Origin: Phycisphaerales bacterium
GTDB taxonomy: Bacteria; Planctomycetota; Phycisphaerae; Phycisphaerales; UBA1924
Assembly (NCBI GenBank): GCA_007124345.1
Contig: SLFH01000355.1
Location: 1 to 6,451, forward strand
Direction of reading: 5' to 3'
DNA: 6,451 nucleotides
Below, piece after piece: positions 1 to 6,318 of this stretch (its first letter is position 1; each line of letters begins with the position of its first letter). Both the position numbers and the translations under genes were made by a program. The notes under the pieces were generated by a model, which saw only the letters and a list, made by a program, of their open reading frames with translations, had not been told where the DNA came from and ran no database searches.

Positions 1-749
1 GAGGACCAAGTCGCGTGCTCGGCGTTGAGCAGGGCGAACTCGGTGCGAAGGTGGGCGACATACCGATCGGGCGTCATCTCCGGGCCGGGGTCGCCCTTGC
101 ACGTCCCGCAGAGAGCCCCACCCCCGCGAGCATCGCGCGACAGCCTCGTGTTGCGGCATTCGGGGCAGGGCCAGAGCCTCGCCTCGCGCTGCAGATCGAA
201 CAGCCCGCCCCGCGCCCCGAAGGGGTGCAGCAGCCGGTCGTACCTCGACAACGCCGCGAGCACGCTCGGGTCGTCGAGCAGGGCGAGCGCGGTGCGCCCG
301 TTGCCCGCTCGCACATGGCCGATCGTCTCTGCCGCCCGCAGCGCGATCCGGGGCGAAGGGGCGCCGGGATCAACGCGCGACCAGTCGGGCGTCCCGTGAC
401 GCGGGTCCATCGCCGCCGCCAGCGCGCGGAGCCAACGACGCTCGCGCTCGTCGGTCGCCAGCGCCGCCAGCCCGATGCAGGCGCTGGCGCTCAGCCCCGA
501 ATCCTCCCGCGCCCTGCCCAGCTCGAAGGCAAGCACGAAGAGCCGGCGCGCCGTCGCGAGCAGCTCGCGGTCCCTGCGGTCGGCGTCTTCGGCCAACGCG
601 GCCATTTCTTCGGCCAGCGCGAAGTACTCGGCCGGATCGTCCGGCGTGAGCGCAGCGAGCCGATCGGCCCAAGGCCCATGCGCATCGGGCGCCTCGGCCC
701 CTGCGGGGAAGACCAGCACCAACACAAGCATCGTCGCGATCAGCCGCAT
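1..749 (-). CDS. Exported protein with C-terminal zinc-ribbon-like motif, 5' portion (249 codons)
   Basis: The frame is open from the ATG at 749 to the left edge with no stop, so the gene continues outside the window. The N-terminus MRLIATMLVLVLVFPAGAEA is a short Sec signal peptide with probable cleavage after AGA at 16-18. Residues 27-190 are helical and Ala/Arg/Leu-rich, with repeat-like stretches such as ETIGHVRAGNGRTALALLDD at 141-160. Cysteines at 195, 198, 214 and 217 (CPEC and CGTC, 15 residues apart) form a four-Cys zinc-ribbon or rubredoxin-knuckle-like motif, and one further Cys is at 91. The ATG shares a base with the stop of the 954-aa gene (TGATG) and has GGAGG upstream, so it is the next cistron of the operon. 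The family is not recognised. The zinc-binding motif could stabilise structure or mediate protein contact; no catalytic residues can be named. Downstream of the motif, residues 221-249 look helical again. Confidence 0.85.
   Translation of the reverse strand, partial: MRLIATMLVLVLVFPAGAEAPDAHGPWADRLAALTPDDPAEYFALAEEMAALAEDADRRDRELLATARRLFVLAFELGRAREDSGLSASACIGLAALATDERERRWLRALAAAMDPRHGTPDWSRVDPGAPSPRIALRAAETIGHVRAGNGRTALALLDDPSVLAALSRYDRLLHPFGARGGLFDLQREARLWPCPECRNTRLSRDARGGGALCGTCKGDPGPEMTPDRYVAHLRTEFALLNAEHATWS
99..167 (-). other. CX2C-X15-CX2C zinc-ribbon-like motif
   Basis: The segment runs from Cys195 to Cys217 of the left-edge protein: CPEC, then a polar Arg/Gly loop (RNTRLSRDARGGGAL), then CGTC followed by KGDP. 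Two CX2C knuckles with an intervening turn-rich loop are the hallmark of a structural zinc ribbon. Metal binding is inferred from the spacing alone. Confidence 0.65.
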
Positions 750-3613
750 CACAATCCGCCTCCGATCAGATCGAGCCTGATGCGCCAGAGCCTGGCCATC
801 GCCCGCTCGCAGGCGGCGACCTGTTCGAGCACATGCCCCGCCGCCCGGCGTTCGTCCTCGAACTGCGCGAGCACCGCCTCGACCTCCGGCGCCACGCCCG
901 GACGCTCGGCGGAGACCACCAGCGCCATCGCCTCGCAGATCGCGATCTGATACGCCAGGAACGCCTGCACCGGCCCGTCGGCGAGATTCAGCCTCGCGTT
1001 CATCCGCGCGTCGATCGATCCGGGCGTCAGGCCCCCGGGCACCGAAGCGATCGCCGACGACGGCGCCCGCCTCGCCAGCGACAGCCAGTAGTGGTGCAGC
1101 AGCTCGGCGCCGTCCATCGGGTTGGGCTTGTCGCCCAGCGAGATCTCGTCCTCGGGGTCGTCGATGGCGCTGAGCTCGGCGTACGCCTCGGCGACGATCG
1201 CCGACAGCCGGTCGAACGCCACGCCCTCGCGTTCTTCCGAGGCCATCTGCAGCAGCCGCTGCACGATCGCCCGCCTCGCCTCGAACATGAACGACGGGTC
1301 GTCGGGGCCGGGCAGCATCTCGTTCGCGGCCATCTCGATCAGTTCGGCGCCGCGCCGGGTCAGCGGCGCGTCGGGCAGCACCTCAAGGAACGCATTGACC
1401 ACGCGCGGCTGGCCGACGACTCGCTCGACGACCTGCCCCGCAGCGATCCGCACACGCGGCGAGTCGCCCCGCAGCGCCTCGGCCACGACGATGTCCGCCT
1501 CGACCCAGCCGAGGTAGTGCGGGCTCCGCCCGAGCTCTTCGAGCATCGCCACTCGCGCGTCGACCCGTCGACCGACCTGCAGGTATGCCAGCGCCCAGCG
1601 GTGCTCGTCGCGGCCATAGTCAAACAGCCCGTCAAGACGCCATGGCCTCGATCCGGACCTCGCGGTCTCGATGACCCGGTCGGTCTGCCCGAGCACCATC
1701 CCCGCCTCGTCGTACCGGCCGGCAAAGCGCAGCGCCGAGGCGAGGTTGAGCCTGGCGAGCGCCGCGGCCGAGGCGAGGTGGTCCTGCGGAGAGATCGCGC
1801 CCTCAGAGCGCTCGATGAAGTTCCGTGAATACCCCGCCAGCGAGTAGCCGAGTTCGTCCGCCCGCTCGGCCTGGTCCAGCCCCCACAGCCTGGCGAGGGA
1901 CTCGCGGATCCGCGCCCTGTCCGCCTGCATCGCCTGCGCCGAGGGGATCTGCGCGGGGCCGACCATGCTGTCTGGAACGCGTTCAGAGAGGGCCCGCATC
2001 AGCGTGCGCACCAGCGTCGCGTCAGCGCGAGCAGAGCCTGCGATCCGCAGCAGCCACAGCCTCGCCTCCGACCCGTCGCCCCACCTGACCTCCGGCGCGA
2101 GCATTCGCACCGCGTGCACACCGGCCCTCGCCCGCTCGCCCTCGCCCCCGGCGAAGATGATCGCGTCGAGCGCGCCGAGCACGACCCTGTCTCGCTGCGT
2201 GCCGGGTGACGGTTCCAGCGCCTCGATGCAGGCCAGCCACGCGTCCCAAGCGCGGATCTCCCGATCGCCCTCTTCTCTGGACGAGGGCGGGGCCGCGATC
2301 GACATCTTCTGCCCAAGGCGCGACGCCCCGGCCATCGCACCTCGCTCGAACCCAGCGCCCGAGGCGAAGCCGGCGTCGGCCCCCACGCCCACGAGCGCCT
2401 CGTCGATCGCCAGTCGCGCGGAGGCGGGCAGGTCCCGATCCGAACGCAGGCGGGCGAGCATCCCGGACGCCCAGATCGCGCGGCGCATCTCGACCTCGCC
2501 CGGCGCCCGCTCGGTGCGCAGCACATTGAGGTGCTCGGCGATCGCCCCGATCGCCCGCGAAGAGGCGTTGGGCCAAGAGCCGGCGCGATGGACGAACCCG
2601 ACGATCTCCGCCCGGATCGCGACGCGCTGGTCGGCCCGATGGTCCAGCCAGTGCGCGGACGCGAGCTCCACCGCTCGCCGGAACTCGGTCGACGCGGCCT
2701 GCGCATCGAGTTCGAGCATCGACGCCGCGTCGGCCAGCATCGAGCGGATCTCCGTCGCACTGGGCACGGGGGGCGGCGGGGGTCTCTCGGCTTGTCCGTT
2801 GACCGATTCGCGCCCCGTCGCTGCGCCCGTGGACGGGCTCGGCGGGGGCGCTGCGGCGGGCGCCTGAGCCGGCGGTTGCTGCGTCGTCTGGGCCTGCTGA
2901 GACTGCTGCTGAGAAGTGGCCGATCCGAGCCGGTCGGCGAGCAGCACGACCGAGACCGCCGCGATCGCACCGAGCCCGACCACAGCAACGCCCAGCAGCA
3001 GAACCACCTGTCCGACAGAGCCCGGGCGGTGCGCTTCGTCCATCCACGCGGGCGGCGGCGTCACGCCAGGGCTTTCGGTATCGCTCTCCGACTCTTGGCC
3101 GTCGAAATCGCTTCCGTCTGCGGGCGTCTCCGCCGAATCGTGCTGCTGCGCGGATCGCTGCGACGATGCGTCGGAGTGCACGATCGACTCGACCAGGCGC
3201 TCGACAGGGATCCCGTGCGTCTGCGCCAGAAGCGAGAGCCGGTGAAGCGCCGAAGCGTTATGGGCGCCACCGGCCAGCAGCAGCATCGCCTGACGCTGCA
3301 GCTCGAAATCGATCATCTCGCCGACATCTTCTTCGCCCGCGCCCTCGGACCATCGCTCAAGGAGGGCCCGCTGCACCTGCGGGTCCATGAGTTGGGCCGC
3401 CGCGGCGTGCAGCGCCAGGCGGGCATCATCGGCCTCAGGGGTCTGCGCATGGGGGTGGCGGTCGATCTCGGCGAGGCGGCGCTCCAGCGCCTCGAAGACG
3501 GTGTCTTCGTCGGCGGGCTCGATCGGGAGCGCCAGCAGGCCGAAGGGGCCGGCGCCCACCGCCTTTTCTCCGAGGAATCTCCTCGCGGGTGCGTCGTAGC
3601 CTCTGCTGGGCAT
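749..3613 (-). CDS. 954-aa membrane protein: J-domain-like N-terminus, one TM helix, large extracytoplasmic helical domain
   Basis: The start is the ATG at 3613 in a TGATG overlap with the preceding stop. The frame stays open a further 75 codons upstream, but that part is Arg/Pro/Gly-rich shadow inside the previous gene. Residues 23-88 follow the J-domain pattern: FGLLALPIEPADEDTV, a helix, HPH at 53-55 where HPD is expected, a helix DARLALHAAAAQLMDP, then QRALLERW. Residues 98-146 are helical and 147-199 form an acidic, Ser/Asp/Glu-rich linker. Residues 201-226 (VVLLLGVAVVGLGAIAAVSVVLL) are one transmembrane helix. Residues 230-287 are a Gln- then Pro/Ala-rich spacer. Residues 288-954 are mostly helical, with TPR-like pairs at about 617-650 and 671-699. 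The likely topology is N-terminus in the cytoplasm and a roughly 670-residue C-terminal domain in the periplasm. Only three cysteines are seen (462, 893, 935). The combination is not a family I recognise. It may pass a signal or force across the inner membrane, or anchor a periplasmic scaffold near the ExbD-type motor. Confidence 0.87.
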   Translation of the reverse strand: MPSRGYDAPARRFLGEKAVGAGPFGLLALPIEPADEDTVFEALERRLAEIDRHPHAQTPEADDARLALHAAAAQLMDPQVQRALLERWSEGAGEEDVGEMIDFELQRQAMLLLAGGAHNASALHRLSLLAQTHGIPVERLVESIVHSDASSQRSAQQHDSAETPADGSDFDGQESESDTESPGVTPPPAWMDEAHRPGSVGQVVLLLGVAVVGLGAIAAVSVVLLADRLGSATSQQQSQQAQTTQQPPAQAPAAAPPPSPSTGAATGRESVNGQAERPPPPPVPSATEIRSMLADAASMLELDAQAASTEFRRAVELASAHWLDHRADQRVAIRAEIVGFVHRAGSWPNASSRAIGAIAEHLNVLRTERAPGEVEMRRAIWASGMLARLRSDRDLPASARLAIDEALVGVGADAGFASGAGFERGAMAGASRLGQKMSIAAPPSSREEGDREIRAWDAWLACIEALEPSPGTQRDRVVLGALDAIIFAGGEGERARAGVHAVRMLAPEVRWGDGSEARLWLLRIAGSARADATLVRTLMRALSERVPDSMVGPAQIPSAQAMQADRARIRESLARLWGLDQAERADELGYSLAGYSRNFIERSEGAISPQDHLASAAALARLNLASALRFAGRYDEAGMVLGQTDRVIETARSGSRPWRLDGLFDYGRDEHRWALAYLQVGRRVDARVAMLEELGRSPHYLGWVEADIVVAEALRGDSPRVRIAAGQVVERVVGQPRVVNAFLEVLPDAPLTRRGAELIEMAANEMLPGPDDPSFMFEARRAIVQRLLQMASEEREGVAFDRLSAIVAEAYAELSAIDDPEDEISLGDKPNPMDGAELLHHYWLSLARRAPSSAIASVPGGLTPGSIDARMNARLNLADGPVQAFLAYQIAICEAMALVVSAERPGVAPEVEAVLAQFEDERRAAGHVLEQVAACERAMARLWRIRLDLIGGGL
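759..763 (-). promoter_or_regulatory. GGAGG ribosome binding site of the zinc-ribbon gene
   Basis: The minus strand reads GGAGG CGGATT GTG ATG. The site is nine bases from the ATG at 749 and six bases from an in-frame GTG at 752. The six-base gap and the GTGA overlap with the previous stop make the GTG a real alternative start, changing the protein by a single residue. Confidence 0.65.
2753..2926 (-). other. Gln-rich then Pro/Ala-rich low-complexity spacer following the TM helix
   Basis: Residues 230-287 start SATSQQQSQQAQTTQQPP, continue as a Pro/Ala/Ser mix, and end with a run of five prolines (PPPPPVPS). It directly follows the membrane helix and precedes the folded helical region. It is likely an extended, disordered periplasmic tether, comparable in placement to the Pro-rich spacers of TonB-like proteins. 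Confidence 0.7.
2936..3013 (-). other. Single transmembrane helix of the 954-aa protein
   Basis: Residues 201-226 are 26 residues of Gly, Val, Leu, Ile and Ala, with Gln202 near the start and Ser221 as the only other polar position. The segment is preceded by an acidic linker ending in HRPGS and followed by ADRLGS. No other segment of the protein is comparably hydrophobic, so it is bitopic. Confidence 0.85.
3350..3547 (-). other. Degenerate J-domain-like segment (HPH instead of HPD), residues 23-88 of the 954-aa protein
   Basis: The order matches a J domain: an 'LL.L' start, an acidic DED turn, an amphipathic helix (VFEALERRLAEIDR), a loop with HPH, a second helix ending in AAAAQLMDP like the usual 'eAyevLsDp', and QRALLERW like '.R..YD'. 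In true J proteins the HPD triplet is needed to stimulate DnaK ATPase, and here Asp is replaced by His. The domain is therefore probably not a normal co-chaperone, if the assignment holds. The call is from pattern only. Confidence 0.5.
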
Positions 3614-6318
3614 CAGCCGCCCCCCCCGGCGCTGCGGAAGGCGTCGAGGCGCCGGTCGAGTTCGCGCAGACGCTCGCCCCACGGCTCTGGGCCGAAGTTG
3701 GGGTGCAGGGCCTTGTGCTGGTCCATCACGAGCGCCGCTCGCTCCGGCGCCGTGCGCATCAGCAGCCGGATCGACTCGTGGCGGGCCCGGAACCAGTCGG
3801 GCGAGCGCGCGTCCAGGCCGGTCAGCAGTCTCCGCCACGCGTCGAGCGCCCGCTCGTACTCTTCTGCCGCTTCTGCGAGTTCGGCGAAGCGCAGCAGCAT
3901 CGTCGCGCTCGCCCGGCCCGCGTCGACCAGCCGCCCGTCGACCTCCAGCGCCGTGTCTCGCATCTGTTCGTCGGCACGCTCTCGCCAGAGCGTCGCGGCG
4001 ACATCGGCCACGCGAGCCGAAATGGCGGAAAACTGGCGGTCGCCCGGCCCCCCGCCCTTGGACATCGAGATCGACAGCAGCCTCCGCCCGGACTCGACCG
4101 CATCGCGCCCGGCCTGAAAGTCGCTCCGATCGCGCTGGAACCTCGCCAAAGCGTCGCGGAAGAGCAGGCCTTCGGCGGCCTCGGCCAGCGGGTTGTCCCC
4201 CTGGCGCAGGCGCCGCCCCGCCTCGTTGGCCGATTCGACATCCCCCTCCGCCAGCGCGATCTGCACCTCGCGGTACAGCAGTTCGTCGGCGAAGGGCGCG
4301 CTGTCGACGCCCGCGATCGAAACGACCTCGCGGAGCATCGTCAGCGAGCGCCGGGCGCGGGCCGGGTCGGGGTTTTCCGCCGCCAGCATCGCGTCGAGCA
4401 TCTGTCGCAGCACGATCGCGGCGCGCGTGCCGTGCTCATTAAGGCCCGATCCGGTCGCGTCGCGCATCGCGCGGCGTTCGTGCTCGACGACGCCCTCGGC
4501 GATCTCGAGGAACCTCGCCGCAGCGAACTCGCGCTCAGCGCCCGAGCTGTCGCGGTACACCCGGTAGAGCAGGTTGGCGGCCTGGCGCTCGGCGACGGGG
4601 CGCAGCGACGACGAACGATCGACCGCCAGCAGCGTCTCGACTGCAGTGATCGGGTCGGCCGAATCGCCCGCGGTGCGCCGGACGAGGAGCACGGCCGCGC
4701 GTTCGCGCCGGGGGTACTCGCCGATGTAGAGCGTCGCGAGTGTGCGCAAGCGCCGGTCGACGCCGGCGCCGGGCATCTCGGCCGCACGCTCCAACGCGAG
4801 CACCGCGTTCCAGATCGCTTCCTCGCGCAGGGGCTCGCCGGGCTCGGAGCGGAAGACCTGCTCGAATCGGTCGGCCGCCTGCAGGTACTCGCCCGCGCGG
4901 AAGTACGCGAAGGCCAGACGCTGGCGGGCCGACATCGACTCCCGTTCGAAGTTCTCGGCGTCATCGGTCGCCAGCGCACGCTCGAGCGCACGCGCTGCGT
5001 CGCGGAAGGCGGTGCGAGTCGCGGCGCTCTCGATCGCTTCGTCGTCAGCGGCGGCGAGCTCTTCGGCCTCCTCGTACGCGCGCAGGCCCTCGACATACCG
5101 CGCGATGAACCCGTCGCCGATCACCGGCGTGCCCGCGTACCGGTCGACGAGGTCGAGCACCTGCCCGATCTCGCCCATCGCGATCAGCTCGCCGATGCCG
5201 ATCTCCGCGAGCTTGAGGATCAGCGTCGACAGACGTGGGTCCGGCGCGTCGGCCTCCACCGCCTCAAGCGCCAGCACCGTCAGAAGCCTCGCCTCGCGGA
5301 CGGAGAAGGGCGGCTTCGACTCGCGTGAGGCCGCGGCCAACCGCTGGTCGACAAGCTGCTCAACCCTCGCCCAGCGTGGACGGGTCGAGGCGAGGACGCT
5401 CAACCTCCGCTCGAACATCGAGGCGCGGACCGACTCGGGCAGTTCCCGGTGGCGTTCGATCGTGTCCAGCCACGCGACGGCGTCGGCGTCGTCGCCTCTG
5501 ACGGCGTACGCCAGCGCGACGCCGATCGCGGCCCTGGCGACCACTTCCCTTGCGAGCATGTCGCGCGAGAGGCGTTCGAGCGTCGGGATCCGCCCGTCGG
5601 GCGCGCCGAGCAGCCAGCCGAACTCCTGGAGCGAAACCGTCGCCGACTGCGAGCTCCCGAGGATCATCGCGAGGTAGTACTCGCTCCAGCCGGCGAAGAA
5701 CCTAGCCTCCGAGTGGATCGCCGCGACCTCGGTCCTGCGCTCGCGGATGTGCTCGACATCCTCGCCCCTGCCGCGCTGCTCCAGTCGGTCGAGTTGGTCG
5801 ATGCGTCGCGATGCCGAAGACGCGATGGCTGCGAACCCGCGCCGGGCCTCGCGGAGGGAACGAACCGCCTCCTCCCGCTCCTGATCGGTCGCGAGGCGGA
5901 CGCGCCAGCGCTCGGCGATCTCCTCTGCCGCGAGGTACCGGGACCGCTCGATCATCACGCGGAGAGGGTGGTGGTCCTGGTCTGGGATCTCGCGGAGGAT
6001 GTCGTAAGAGGCTGCAAGGAGCCGCTCACGTTCTTCGGCGCTCTTCGCTTCGCGCATCTGAATCGCGTAGAGGCGGCCGAGGCGTTCGGCGATCGCCGGC
6101 CGATCGCTCGCGGGCGCACGGCCAAGCCTGTCGCGGAGCTGGACAATCATCAGGTCTTCGATGCCCAGGCGCTCGAGAAACGACTCGACGCGGTCGTCGG
6201 GCGAGACGCGGGCCGGCTCGGCCTCGCGCTCCTGCGCAATGCCGAACGGCGCAATCAGCAGCAGCGCCGCCAAAGCCGCGAGCCACGGGTGCGACCGGAT
6301 GTCAGTCCGCGGGCACAT
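3613..6318 (-). CDS. Exported 901-aa helical TPR-like repeat protein
   Basis: No named family is recognised. The N-terminus is a clear Sec signal peptide: basic residues to about 9, a hydrophobic core WLAALAALLLIAPFGIA at 12-28, and probable cleavage near residue 28-29, so the mature protein should be periplasmic. The only cysteine seen is residue 2, inside the signal, and there is no lipobox. The remainder reads as continuous amphipathic helix rich in Ala, Arg, Glu and Leu. The best TPR-like unit is at about 465-492 (AYFRAGEYLQAADRFEQVF), with further helical pairs at about 497-511 and 523-540. Near the C-terminus (about 841-890) another TPR-like pair is followed by HPNFGPEPW at 872-880 and a closing amphipathic helix. 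TPR solenoids bind other proteins, so a scaffold or adaptor role is likely; no catalytic motif is seen. The start is supported by the GAAGG site and the signal peptide. The gene overlaps the ExbD-like gene by 17 nt and its stop shares a base with the next start (TGATG). By position it may be a functional counterpart of the TPR protein CpoB of Tol-Pal operons, but this is inferred from context and not from homology. Confidence 0.87.
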   Translation of the reverse strand: MCPRTDIRSHPWLAALAALLLIAPFGIAQEREAEPARVSPDDRVESFLERLGIEDLMIVQLRDRLGRAPASDRPAIAERLGRLYAIQMREAKSAEERERLLAASYDILREIPDQDHHPLRVMIERSRYLAAEEIAERWRVRLATDQEREEAVRSLREARRGFAAIASSASRRIDQLDRLEQRGRGEDVEHIRERRTEVAAIHSEARFFAGWSEYYLAMILGSSQSATVSLQEFGWLLGAPDGRIPTLERLSRDMLAREVVARAAIGVALAYAVRGDDADAVAWLDTIERHRELPESVRASMFERRLSVLASTRPRWARVEQLVDQRLAAASRESKPPFSVREARLLTVLALEAVEADAPDPRLSTLILKLAEIGIGELIAMGEIGQVLDLVDRYAGTPVIGDGFIARYVEGLRAYEEAEELAAADDEAIESAATRTAFRDAARALERALATDDAENFERESMSARQRLAFAYFRAGEYLQAADRFEQVFRSEPGEPLREEAIWNAVLALERAAEMPGAGVDRRLRTLATLYIGEYPRRERAAVLLVRRTAGDSADPITAVETLLAVDRSSSLRPVAERQAANLLYRVYRDSSGAEREFAAARFLEIAEGVVEHERRAMRDATGSGLNEHGTRAAIVLRQMLDAMLAAENPDPARARRSLTMLREVVSIAGVDSAPFADELLYREVQIALAEGDVESANEAGRRLRQGDNPLAEAAEGLLFRDALARFQRDRSDFQAGRDAVESGRRLLSISMSKGGGPGDRQFSAISARVADVAATLWRERADEQMRDTALEVDGRLVDAGRASATMLLRFAELAEAAEEYERALDAWRRLLTGLDARSPDWFRARHESIRLLMRTAPERAALVMDQHKALHPNFGPEPWGERLRELDRRLDAFRSAGGGG
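3620..3627 (-). promoter_or_regulatory. G8 run serving as purine-rich ribosome binding region at the 901/954-aa gene junction
   Basis: Eight consecutive G on the minus strand lie six bases ahead of the ATG at 3613 and encode the terminal glycines of the upstream protein. There is no canonical GGAGG here, so this tract is the only Shine-Dalgarno-like element. Initiation probably also depends on ribosomes terminating at the overlapping TGA. The tract is a homopolymer prone to slippage and sequencing error. Confidence 0.4.

Noticed and set aside
936..949. A perfect 14-bp palindrome, cagatcgcgatctg, considered as an operator
   Set aside because: It lies deep inside the 954-aa coding sequence and encodes an ordinary helix (QIAIC). 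GATCGC-type words are common throughout this GC-rich window, so it is probably chance.
15..950. A 311-codon plus-strand open frame over the left-edge gene
   Set aside because: It consists of Arg/Pro/Gln-rich sequence opposite a minus-strand frame that has a signal peptide, a zinc-ribbon motif and a GGAGG site.
3614..3838. A 75-codon upstream extension of the 954-aa protein
   Set aside because: The added residues are Arg/Pro/Gly-rich shadow sequence inside the previous gene. The ATG at 3613 in the TGATG junction is the natural start and leads directly into the J-like domain.
2531..4117. A 528-codon plus-strand open frame antisense to the two large genes
   Set aside because: Its product is Arg/Gly/Ser-rich low-complexity sequence without domains, it crosses the junction of two convincing minus-strand genes, and such frames are expected opposite high-GC genes.
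3589..5328. A 579-codon plus-strand open frame opposite the 901-aa gene
   Set aside because: It is Arg-, Gln- and His-rich with no recognisable fold. It is antisense to a gene with a signal peptide, ribosome site and operon context, so it is a GC-driven shadow.
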